From: Candidatus Eiseniibacteriota bacterium
Lineage (GTDB): Bacteria > Eisenbacteria > RBG-16-71-46 > JABDJR01
Assembly (NCBI GenBank): GCA_013003415.1
Contig: JABDJR010000631.1
Location: forward strand, 1 to 6,395
Length of the DNA stretch: 6,395 bases
Direction of reading: 5' to 3'
In this document: positions 1-5,038 of the stretch, piece by piece
Numbering within the stretch: the first letter of the stretch is position 1
How the letters are laid out: each line of letters starts with the position of its first letter
Translations under genes and position numbers: made by a program
Notes under the pieces: generated by a model
Databases searched by the model: none
Seen by the model: the letters and a program-made list of their open reading frames with translations, nothing else
Told to the model about the DNA's origin: nothing

Positions 1-1
1 G

Positions 2-700
2 TCCTCGTTTAAATCGGAGGCGATTGAAGTCCCCCTTGTCTTAGATCGCACCGCAAAACTTATGGGAGCGCAACTACGTTCTCGGAAGATCAAATTGACC
101 ATGGATATGGAAACCACCGCTCCCGCGGTCATGGGAGACGCCAATCAACTGCAGCAGGTGTTTACCAATCTGTTCGGAAACGCCAGAGATGCTCTTGGAG
201 ATGAGGGTGGGCACATCCAAGTCACCTCTCGGCTCTTAGGCGGTGACTCCTATCTGATGATTAGCGTTAAAGACAACGGCTCGGGGATTGCGCCGGAAAA
301 CCTCTCCCAAATCTTCACTTCGTTCTTCACTACGAAGCCGGAAGGGGAGGGGACCGGGCTTGGTTTGTCGATCACCCAAGGCATTGTGAAAGATCACGGA
401 GGTAGGGTGGAAGTGGCTTCCAAAGTGGGGCAAGGCACAACCTTCCGGATCTTCCTTCCTACCGTCCAGTCAAAGCCCTGCTGGGAATTCATCGACTGCG
501 TGAAGGACTGCCGCCCCGACATTGAATCGAAAGAAGAGTGTGTGGTCTATCAAGAGAAACGCGGCCATCGGTGTTGGGAGGCCCTCGGCCAACTGGCCCA
601 GAACGACAAGAGCGTTCCCGCCCCGGCCTGCGAATTCTGCCCGGTGCACATGGCCAAGAATGACTTGCTCATCTCAGAAGCTCGAGCCGAGGCAGCCTAG
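2..700 (+). CDS. Sensor histidine kinase, C-terminal part (5' end outside window), with cysteine-rich CWE tail
   Basis: The reading frame is open from the window edge, so this is the last 232 residues of a larger protein; the sensory region and the phospho-accepting histidine lie upstream. Fragment residues 1-155 form a GHKL ATPase domain: N-box QQVFTNLFGNARDAL (51-65), G1 box DNGSGI (91-96), F-box FTSFFTTKP, G2 box GTGLGLSI (117-124) and the closing GTTFRIFLP. This domain binds ATP and phosphorylates the kinase histidine, which then passes phosphate to a response regulator; no regulator gene is visible here. After it comes a tail of about 75 residues with seven cysteines (160, 166, 170, 180, 191, 210, 213), including two CWE/CW motifs and a final CEFC. 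This resembles the small 'two-CW' cysteine domain that I recall on signalling proteins of Desulfobacterota and relatives. A metal or redox role for the tail is inference. The ATPase call is firm; the ligand and partner are unknown. Confidence 0.93.
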   Translation, partial: SSFKSEAIEVPLVLDRTAKLMGAQLRSRKIKLTMDMETTAPAVMGDANQLQQVFTNLFGNARDALGDEGGHIQVTSRLLGGDSYLMISVKDNGSGIAPENLSQIFTSFFTTKPEGEGTGLGLSITQGIVKDHGGRVEVASKVGQGTTFRIFLPTVQSKPCWEFIDCVKDCRPDIESKEECVVYQEKRGHRCWEALGQLAQNDKSVPAPACEFCPVHMAKNDLLISEARAEAA

Positions 701-823
701 CTCGACTACTCGGGACCAATCTCCTAAACCATACCCTAGAATGTCTTAGGCCAGGTGCTTTACAGGTTCGTTGAGGCCTATTGGGACGGGCCGCAATTTC
801 TTTTCCCTGAACCCAAGTTTTCC

Positions 824-850
824 TTGAAATGGGCTCCATAAACCTATAAA
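824..850 (+). promoter_or_regulatory. Candidate promoter for the zinc-ribbon gene
   Basis: TTGAAA (824-829) and TATAAA (845-850) each match the sigma70 consensus at five of six positions. The 15-bp spacer is shorter than the optimum, which lowers confidence. Transcription would start near 856, about 50 nt before the gene. The 701-905 gap otherwise holds only weak inverted repeats (747-752 with 775-780; 781-785 with 812-816), and none is a convincing terminator for the kinase gene. Confidence 0.4.
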
Positions 851-905
851 AGATTCTCCCGAGAGGCCCTTTGGACCAGGCCTAGGTATTTTGGAGAGTT
901 CAATC

Positions 906-1139
906 ATGCAATTTTCAGAGACGAGTGAAGCAACCATGTGGACGTGTCAGAACTGTGGGTACAGCGACGAAACAGGGGAGACCTTTGAGTCGGAGTTCCA
1001 GGACATGACCGGCGAAACGGTACGCTATTGCCCCGAATGCGGCAGCGATGAGGTGTTCTTCATTGAAGGTGACGAGCCGATTGAAGACGGTTCCTATGCC
1101 GATGGTGGGGCGTGGGAAGATGAGGAAAACCTCCACTGA
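906..1139 (+). CDS. Small acidic zinc-ribbon protein of unknown function (77 aa)
   Basis: I do not recognise a named family. The protein has two CxxC knuckles, CQNC (about residues 14-17) and CPEC (about 42-45), spaced about 24 residues apart as in a rubredoxin-like zinc ribbon. They are followed by a strongly acidic tail rich in Glu and Asp. There is no signal peptide or membrane segment, so it is probably cytoplasmic. The ATG at 906 is preferred because GGAGAG (893-898) lies 7 nt upstream. An in-frame TTG at 891 overlaps that SD. A later ATG at 936, just before the first knuckle, has no good SD. Binding of Zn to the four cysteines is inferred from the spacing. A role in nucleic-acid or protein contact is possible but not shown. 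No terminator follows, so transcription may run on toward the tRNA. Confidence 0.8.
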   Translation: MQFSETSEATMWTCQNCGYSDETGETFESEFQDMTGETVRYCPECGSDEVFFIEGDEPIEDGSYADGGAWEDEENLH

Positions 1140-1191
1140 CAGCGCCGACCGAGGGAGATTCCTTCTCCGCAAGGTCATGAGTGTGAATAGC

Positions 1192-1220
1192 TTGTACCCG
1201 CTTCCCGGCTCTGCTATTCT
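1192..1220 (+). promoter_or_regulatory. Candidate promoter of tRNA-Val
   Basis: A -35 element TTGTAC (1192-1197) and a -10 element TATTCT (1215-1220) are separated by exactly 17 bp. The -10 is preceded by TGC, an extended -10 TGn motif. A start near 1227 would leave a leader of about 10 nt before the mature tRNA, which is typical of a tRNA promoter. The -35 matches consensus only in TTG. Confidence 0.55.
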
Positions 1221-1236
1221 CCTACGCTTCTAAAGT

Positions 1237-1313
1237 GGGCGATTAGCTCAGCTGGTTAGAGTACTTGCTTGACATGCAAGGGGTCGGTGGTTCGAGTCCA
1301 CTATCGCCCACCA
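1237..1313 (+). tRNA. tRNA-Val (anticodon GAC), CCA encoded
   Basis: The full cloverleaf can be folded by eye. The acceptor stem is GGGCGAT (1237-1243) with ATCGCCC (1303-1309). The D stem is GCTC (1246-1249) with GAGT (1259-1262, one G-U pair). The anticodon stem is CTTGC (1264-1268) with GCAAG (1276-1280), around loop TTGACAT. The variable loop is GGGTC. The T stem is GGTGG (1286-1290) with CCACT, around TTCGAGT. Bases 1271-1273 are GAC, which reads the Val codons GUC and GUU. Discriminator A1310 is followed by a genome-encoded CCA (1311-1313). It has its own candidate promoter and terminator, so it looks like a single-gene unit just upstream of thrS. Confidence 0.97.
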
Positions 1314-1345
1314 CTTAAATTTGCCCGAACGGGATGTTTTGAAAG

Positions 1346-1372
1346 CGCAGGTCCGATTCGGCCTGCGTTTTT
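1346..1372 (+). terminator. Rho-independent terminator after tRNA-Val
   Basis: A GC-rich 6-bp stem, CGCAGG (1346-1351) with CCTGCG (1362-1367), encloses a 10-nt loop and is followed directly by five T residues (1368-1372). It lies 33 nt past the tRNA end and would close the tRNA transcript before thrS. It could also limit readthrough into thrS. Confidence 0.8.
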
Positions 1373-1402
1373 GCATAGGGGTAAGTTTTCGAGGTCCTGG
1401 CC

Positions 1403-1420
1403 TGCGGCTTGTAGGCCGCA
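1403..1420 (+). promoter_or_regulatory. Hairpin in the thrS leader, possible ThrRS operator
   Basis: TGCGGC (1403-1408) pairs perfectly with GCCGCA (1415-1420) around a 6-nt loop TTGTAG, ending 18 nt before the thrS SD. No T run follows, so it is not a terminator. The loop contains UGU after a U, the arrangement of a tRNA-Thr(UGU) anticodon. E. coli ThrRS represses its own mRNA through an anticodon-arm mimic in a similar place. The hairpin is seen; an operator function is inference. Confidence 0.4.
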
Positions 1421-1449
1421 AACGATCGGGATCGGAACGAAGGTACGTA

Positions 1450-3411
1450 ATGCCTAGAATCGAAATGCTCAACAGCGACCAAGAAGTGGTTAGTGCCCAC
1501 GACCTCCCGGAGGGGAGCACCTACGGCGATGCTCTACGGGAGTCCGGCGGAACCCGCAAACAATTTGCTGCTTTGGTGAATGGCACGTTGCGGGGCTTGT
1601 ACGAGCCGGTTCAAGACGGCGATCGCATCGAGCCTGTCGATTTCGCTCATCCCGCAGGGGAAGAACTCTATCGGCATTCCACGGCCCATATCATGGCAAG
1701 TGCGGTGGCGGAGTTGTTTCCCAACGTGAAATACGCCATTGGGCCTGCCATCAAGGACGGGTTCTTCTACGATTTCGAAACCGAGCGCCCCTTTACCGAA
1801 GATGATCTCGCGGCCATCGAAAAGAAGATGAAAGAAATCGTGAAGCGGAACGAACGCTTCGGGAAGAGCATGGTTACCCGCGAACAGGCGATCCAAGACT
1901 TCGATTCCCGCGGCGATCGGTTCAAAGTAGAGATTCTCGAAGGGATCGAAGATCCCGAAGTTTCGGTGTACCAGCATGGCGAGTTCGTTGACCTATGCCG
2001 TGGGCCCCATTTGCCTTCCACCGGGTATCTGAAAGCGTTCAAGCTTCTTTCCGTGGCTGGCTCCTACTCGCGCGGTGATTCCAACCGCGAACAACTGCAG
2101 CGAATTTATGGAACCTCTTGGGATACGAAGCAGGCGCTAGCCGACTATCTGCATCGGCTTGAAGAAGCGAAGCGTCGCGACCATCGAAAACTCGGTAAAG
2201 AACTCGACCTTTTCTCGCTCCATGAAGATGTGGGGGGCGGTTTGGTGTTCTGGCATCCTCGCGGGGCTCGTATCCGCAAGGTGATGGAAGACTATTGGCG
2301 CGAAGCTCACACCGAGAACGGCTACGAGATCGTATTCACGCCTCATGTGGGGCGCTCCACCTTGTGGGAGACCTCCGGTCACCTTGAGTTCTACAAGGAG
2401 TCCATGTATCCCCAAATGGAAATGGATCAAATTGACTTCTTTGTGAAGCCGATGAACTGTCCTTTCCACATCAAGATTTATAAGAACAGCCTTCGAAGCT
2501 ACCGCGACCTGCCCATGCGTTGGGCCGAGCTCGGGACCGTGTACCGCTATGAGTTACCGGGTGTGCTTCATGGCTTGCTCCGGGTCCGTGGGTTCACTCA
2601 GGATGACGCCCATCTCTTTGTAACCCCTGACCAGGTCGACGAAGAAATCGACAAGGTCTTGAACTTCTGCCTCGAGGTTCTTCGCACCTTTGGGTTTGAA
2701 GAGTTTGAACTCTTTCTTTCCACGCGCCCGGAAAAGGCGGTGGGTGAGCCCGAAGATTGGAAAATGGCCGAGGAGGCGCTTCAAAAGGCCCTCGACAAGA
2801 GTGGCTTGGCCTACGGGGTCGACGAGGGCGGGGGAGCGTTCTACGGCCCCAAGATCGACATCAAGATCACCGATGCCATTGGGCGTAGCTGGCAGTGCAG
2901 CACCATCCAGTTCGACTTCAATCTGCCCGAACGCTTTGACATGAATTTCATCGGCGAAGACGGCAAAGCCCATCGTCCTTTCATGATTCACCGGGCCCTC
3001 ATGGGCTCCCTGGAGCGCTTCTTTGGCGTTCTCATTGAGCATTACGCTGGGGCCTTCCCCGTGTGGCTCGCCCCGACGCAGGTTCGGGTTTTGCCCATTA
3101 GCCAGCAGAATCTGGAGTACGCCGAGTCCGTGGCGGCCGAGCTGAAAGAAGCTGGAGTAAGAGTTGAAGTGGACGCACGTAACGAGAAGGTAGGAGCCAA
3201 GATCCGTGATGCTGAACTGCAGAAGGATCCCTACATGCTGGTGGTTGGCCGGCGCGACGAAGAAGCCGGAACCGTGGCCGTGCGCCGTCACGGAGAGGGC
3301 GACCTCGGAGCGATGAGCCGGGCCGAATTTAAGGCCATGATCGTGGCCGAAGACGCCAATCGCGAGAACATCGCGAAAAAAGTGCTTGCCGAAGCCAAAG
3401 CCACGCAATAA
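1450..3411 (+). CDS. thrS: Threonyl-tRNA synthetase
   Basis: This cytoplasmic class II synthetase activates Thr with ATP and charges tRNA-Thr; it also hydrolyses mischarged Ser-tRNA-Thr. The product has 653 residues, against about 642 in E. coli. Domains in order: TGS (about 1-65); editing domain with H76xxxH80 and C183xxxH187; catalytic core (about 245-540); anticodon-binding domain (about 543-640). The three zinc ligands that recognise Thr are visible as C337 (MNCPFH), H388 (QDDAH) and H514 (MIHRA). Motif 2 is YRYELPG...RVRGFTQDDAH with R366 and E368, and motif 3 is HRALMGSLERF with R523. The frame stays open upstream to 1321, but that stretch covers the tRNA terminator. ATG 1450 has GAAGGT (1439-1444) at 5 nt and begins where TGS homology begins. 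The only oddity is LP (369-370) where E. coli has PS in the motif 2 loop. No clear promoter was found between the tRNA terminator and the gene. Confidence 0.98.
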   Translation: MPRIEMLNSDQEVVSAHDLPEGSTYGDALRESGGTRKQFAALVNGTLRGLYEPVQDGDRIEPVDFAHPAGEELYRHSTAHIMASAVAELFPNVKYAIGPAIKDGFFYDFETERPFTEDDLAAIEKKMKEIVKRNERFGKSMVTREQAIQDFDSRGDRFKVEILEGIEDPEVSVYQHGEFVDLCRGPHLPSTGYLKAFKLLSVAGSYSRGDSNREQLQRIYGTSWDTKQALADYLHRLEEAKRRDHRKLGKELDLFSLHEDVGGGLVFWHPRGARIRKVMEDYWREAHTENGYEIVFTPHVGRSTLWETSGHLEFYKESMYPQMEMDQIDFFVKPMNCPFHIKIYKNSLRSYRDLPMRWAELGTVYRYELPGVLHGLLRVRGFTQDDAHLFVTPDQVDEEIDKVLNFCLEVLRTFGFEEFELFLSTRPEKAVGEPEDWKMAEEALQKALDKSGLAYGVDEGGGAFYGPKIDIKITDAIGRSWQCSTIQFDFNLPERFDMNFIGEDGKAHRPFMIHRALMGSLERFFGVLIEHYAGAFPVWLAPTQVRVLPISQQNLEYAESVAAELKEAGVRVEVDARNEKVGAKIRDAELQKDPYMLVVGRRDEEAGTVAVRRHGEGDLGAMSRAEFKAMIVAEDANRENIAKKVLAEAKATQ

Positions 3412-3414
3412 GAT
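3386..3414 (+). promoter_or_regulatory. Candidate promoter for the infC operon, overlapping the thrS end
   Basis: TTGCCG (3386-3391) and TAAGAT (3409-3414) each match sigma70 consensus at four of six positions and are separated by exactly 17 bp. The -10 overlaps the thrS stop codon. Transcription would start near 3421 and produce a leader of about 295 nt before infC. Other candidates exist: TATTAT (3688-3693), just upstream of the infC SD, has only a weak -35, and its A/T-rich context could equally be a translation enhancer. Confidence 0.35.
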
Positions 3415-3600
3415 AGTTCGGCGCGTCAAGAAGAAGAGCTTACTTCTCACCTGCGTACGGAGTCTTCGGACTCGGCTGTAACCAGGTTCCTCCCGCGAAG
3501 TGATATTGAACCCGGCTAGGGGCCATCGGTCTTAGGCCAGGGTTATTTCGAGGGACGCATCGATCATTGATCGTTGGAAGTGAGTAGGCTCAAGAATCGT

Positions 3601-3623
3601 CCACCTTTGGGTGGCCGTTTTTT
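3601..3623 (+). terminator. Intrinsic terminator or attenuator upstream of infC
   Basis: CCACC (3601-3605) pairs with GGTGG (3610-3614) around TTTG. The stem can extend past a T-C mismatch by two pairs (CG 3598-3599 with CG 3616-3617). Six T residues follow (3618-3623), and a second T-rich run lies at 3629-3638. It sits about 92 nt before the infC start. It could end the thrS transcript or act as the conditional terminator of the infC leader; these roles are compatible. Confidence 0.75.
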
Positions 3624-3701
3624 GGGCCTTTTGTTTTTGATGCACTGCCGACTCTTGGCGAATGCTTTGAGGGGCAGACTGTTTTTCTATTATTTCTAAT
3701 T

Positions 3702-3707
3702 GGAGGT
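3702..3707 (+). promoter_or_regulatory. Strong SD that fixes the non-AUG infC start
   Basis: GGAGGT lies 8 nt before ATC 3716 and 14 nt before ATT 3722. The spacing favours ATC. No ATG, GTG or TTG occurs in the infC frame between the upstream stop (TGA 3668) and codon 3791. Confidence 0.85.
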
Positions 3708-3715
3708 ACCACACC

Positions 3716-4300
3716 ATCCCCATTCGACCGACTAATAAAGCGCCTCGGCCCGACCAAACTCGAATCAACGAACGCATCCGTATTCCTACGGTGCGCGTTG
3801 TCGACGACGAAGGCGGGCAGGTTGGAGTCATGTCCTCATCCGATGCCCTACGGCTCGCTCGAGAACGCGGCCTTGACCTTGTAGAAGTTTCCCCCAACGC
3901 TCGGCCACCGGTTTGCCGGATCATGGATTACGGCAAATTCAAGTACGAGCAAAGCAAGCGAGCGGCCAAAGCTCGCAAAACACAGCATCGAATCACGGTG
4001 AAGGAAGTGAAGTTTCGTCCCAAGATCGACGACCATGACTTCAACTTCAAAGTGAATCACGCAAGGGAGTTTCTCGAGGCCAACAATAAGGTGAAGTTCA
4101 CGGTTATGTTCCGTGGTCGGGAAGTCGCTCACGCCAACTTAGGCCGGGACATCCTGGAAAAGGCGGCCGAGATTTTGGATGATGTTGGTCAGATTGAGCA
4201 GAAGCCCCGTATGGAGGGGCGCACGATGGTGATGTACATGTCAGCTCGTCGCGATGTGGCGAAAAAGAGCGGCAAAGAAGATAAGAAACCGACCGAATAG
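3716..4300 (+). CDS. infC: Translation initiation factor IF-3, with ATC start
   Basis: IF-3 binds the 30S subunit, keeps it apart from 50S, and rejects wrong start codons and wrong initiator tRNA. From ATC 3716 the product is 194 residues (E. coli has 180). The IF3 N domain (about 13-82) opens with RINERIRIPTVRVVD and contains LDLVEVSPNARPPVCRIMDY. The family signature RIMDYGKFKYEQSK follows, then a basic linker helix. The C domain (about 90-178) includes VKEVKFRP, FRGREVAH and PRMEGRTMVM. The first ordinary start in frame is GTG 3791 (codon 26), inside the conserved N domain, so it would delete essential structure. The conserved frame continues upstream to ATT 3722 and ATC 3716, and the SD favours ATC. 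An AUU start underlies IF3 autorepression in E. coli; the same logic likely applies here. The chance of AUU 3722 being used instead is modest. Confidence 0.95.
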   Translation: MPIRPTNKAPRPDQTRINERIRIPTVRVVDDEGGQVGVMSSSDALRLARERGLDLVEVSPNARPPVCRIMDYGKFKYEQSKRAAKARKTQHRITVKEVKFRPKIDDHDFNFKVNHAREFLEANNKVKFTVMFRGREVAHANLGRDILEKAAEILDDVGQIEQKPRMEGRTMVMYMSARRDVAKKSGKEDKKPTE

Positions 4301-4306
4301 TCGGTC
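4291..4306 (+). promoter_or_regulatory. Hairpin enclosing the infC stop, just before the rpmI SD
   Basis: GACCGA (4291-4296) pairs perfectly with TCGGTC (4301-4306), and the four-base loop ATAG contains the infC stop TAG. The rpmI SD begins 5 nt later at 4311. No T run follows, so it is not a terminator. In E. coli L20 represses rpmI translation through mRNA structure in this region; a similar role here is inference. Confidence 0.45.
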
Positions 4307-4325
4307 AACAGGAGAGTAAGTTTTC

Positions 4326-4520
4326 ATGTCAAAACTTAAAACTAACCGAGGAGCGGCTAAGCGTTTCAGAAAAAACGCCAAAGGGAAAGTGAAACGCAGC
4401 AAGGCGTTTCACAGCCATATCCTCACCAAAAAGAGCACGAAGAGAAAACGGAATCTTCGTAAGTCCGTACCCATTTCGACCGCCGACAAAAGACGCGTCG
4501 CGGGATTGTTACCTAATTAA
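4326..4520 (+). CDS. rpmI: 50S ribosomal protein L35
   Basis: This is a 64-residue, very basic protein of the large subunit (E. coli L35 has 65). The N-terminus KLKTNRGAAKRFRKNAKGKVKR and the block HILTKKSTKRKRNLR are characteristic of the family. L35 contacts 23S rRNA and has no catalytic residues. The gene starts 25 nt after infC. GGAGAG (4311-4316) lies 9 nt before ATG 4326, separated by an A/T-rich linker. It is cotranscribed with infC and rplT in most bacteria. In E. coli its translation is coupled to that of rplT and repressed by L20, and the short spacing here would permit the same. Confidence 0.97.
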   Translation: MSKLKTNRGAAKRFRKNAKGKVKRSKAFHSHILTKKSTKRKRNLRKSVPISTADKRRVAGLLPN

Positions 4521-4530
4521 TCGCTCAGTG

Positions 4531-4592
4531 TTTTAGCTTTGTTTGAAGGCTTTTAGCTTCGTTTTGAAGGCTTCTTGAGCCAGTTTGAAGGA
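4531..4592 (+). repeat. Three degenerate tandem repeats carrying SD-like cores
   Basis: The rpmI-rplT gap is built from three head-to-tail units of 20-21 nt (4531-4550, 4551-4571, 4572-4592). Units 1 and 2 differ by one substitution and one inserted T; unit 3 is more diverged. All three end in TTTGAAGG followed by C, C and A. Only the third is followed by G to make GAAGGAG, the real rplT SD 7 nt before ATG 4601. The first two are SD-like copies with no start codon behind them. Confidence 0.85.
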
Positions 4593-4600
4593 GTATCGAT

Positions 4601-4957
4601 ATGCCTCGCGCACGCGGTGTAGTTCCCGGACGTAACCGGAGAAAAAAAGTATTGAAGGCTTCCAAAGGAAACTTTGGCGGTCGCTCGCGCTTGTTTAAAA
4701 GCGCTAACGAAACCTATCTTCGCAGCCTTAACTATGCTTACGAGCATCGTCGGGCCAAGAAACGCGATTTTCGCAAGCTTTGGATCGTCCGCATCAATGC
4801 TGCTGCCCGTGAGCAGGGACTTTCCTATAGCGCGTTTATCAACGGCTTGAAACAGGCCAACGTCGAGATCAACCGCAAGGTCTTGGCCGAACTCGCAGCC
4901 ACCGACACCGCTGCTTTTAAAGAGTTGGCCGATGTTGCGCGTCAGGCTGGTGCCTAG
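4601..4957 (+). CDS. rplT: 50S ribosomal protein L20
   Basis: L20 binds 23S rRNA early and is needed for the first steps of 50S assembly; it often represses its own operon. The product is 118 residues, the same as E. coli L20. Recognisable blocks are MPRARGVVPGRNRRKKVLKA, the GNFGGRSRLFKSANE stretch and RDFRKLWIVRINAAAREQGL, followed by SYSAFINGLKQANVEINRKV in the globular C-terminal part. The basic N-terminal half is the rRNA-penetrating extension. The globular C-terminal half is the part that binds the operator mRNA in species where autocontrol is known. AAGGAG (4588-4593) lies 7 nt before ATG. The structured RNAs upstream of infC and rpmI are the natural candidate targets here. Confidence 0.98.
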   Translation: MPRARGVVPGRNRRKKVLKASKGNFGGRSRLFKSANETYLRSLNYAYEHRRAKKRDFRKLWIVRINAAAREQGLSYSAFINGLKQANVEINRKVLAELAATDTAAFKELADVARQAGA

Positions 4958-4992
4958 GCGTCGTTGCTTCTCTTCTCATCGCCATTAAAGCG

Positions 4993-5023
4993 GCCGGGCG
5001 ATCTTTCTTGATCGTCCGGCTTT
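4993..5023 (+). terminator. Strong hairpin between rplT and pheS, likely partial terminator
   Basis: An 11-bp stem, GCCGGGCGATC (4993-5003) with GATCGTCCGGC (5010-5020), is perfect apart from one G-U pair and closes a 6-nt loop TTTCTT. Only three T residues follow before G, so termination may be incomplete. The hairpin ends 15 nt before pheS. It would lower pheST expression relative to the ribosomal-protein genes or be a regulated attenuator. In E. coli pheST is attenuated at this same junction, but no Phe-rich leader peptide is seen in this gap. Confidence 0.6.
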
Positions 5024-5038
5024 GCATTTAGGGGTGCT

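Larger units (their letters stand above)
3412..3715 (+). promoter_or_regulatory. Structured infC leader (about 300 nt), candidate ribosomal-protein leader or attenuator
   Basis: No gene is evident in this 304-nt gap, but it holds several clean hairpins. AGAAG (3432-3436) pairs with CTTCT (3443-3447). GAGTC (3460-3464) pairs with GACTC (3469-3473) across a UUCG tetraloop. A longer bulged hairpin spans 3509-3544: AACCC with GGGTT, then GGCTAGG with CTTAGGCC. CGATC (3561-3565) pairs with GATCG (3569-3573). A terminator follows at 3601-3623, then a T-rich stretch and the infC SD. Such an arrangement upstream of infC-rpmI-rplT is known in Firmicutes as the L20 leader, where excess L20 favours termination. 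I recall a separate predicted class in delta-proteobacteria. Control by L20 here is inference from position and architecture; no consensus was matched. Confidence 0.55.

Noticed and set aside
743..755. GTCTTAGGCCAGG, repeated exactly at 3529-3541
   Set aside because: Both copies are noncoding, but one 13-base match in a 6.4-kb window is near chance expectation, and the surrounding sequence is unrelated.
1237..1320. tRNA gene as an integration (att) site
   Set aside because: No integrase gene and no second copy of the tRNA 3' end were seen; the downstream genes are core housekeeping genes.
1321..1449. Upstream extension of the thrS frame (43 extra codons)
   Set aside because: It covers the tRNA-Val terminator and leader hairpin, has no SD, and adds sequence before the point where TGS homology begins; ATG 1450 has a proper SD.
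1373..1449. Possible T-box riboswitch upstream of thrS
   Set aside because: Only 77 nt separate the tRNA terminator from the start, too short for a T-box, and no TGGNACC-type T-box sequence is present.
2554..3450. Long open frame of 298 codons on the minus strand
   Set aside because: It lies antisense to the highly conserved 3' part of thrS, encodes no recognisable domain, and is explained by codon bias of the real gene.
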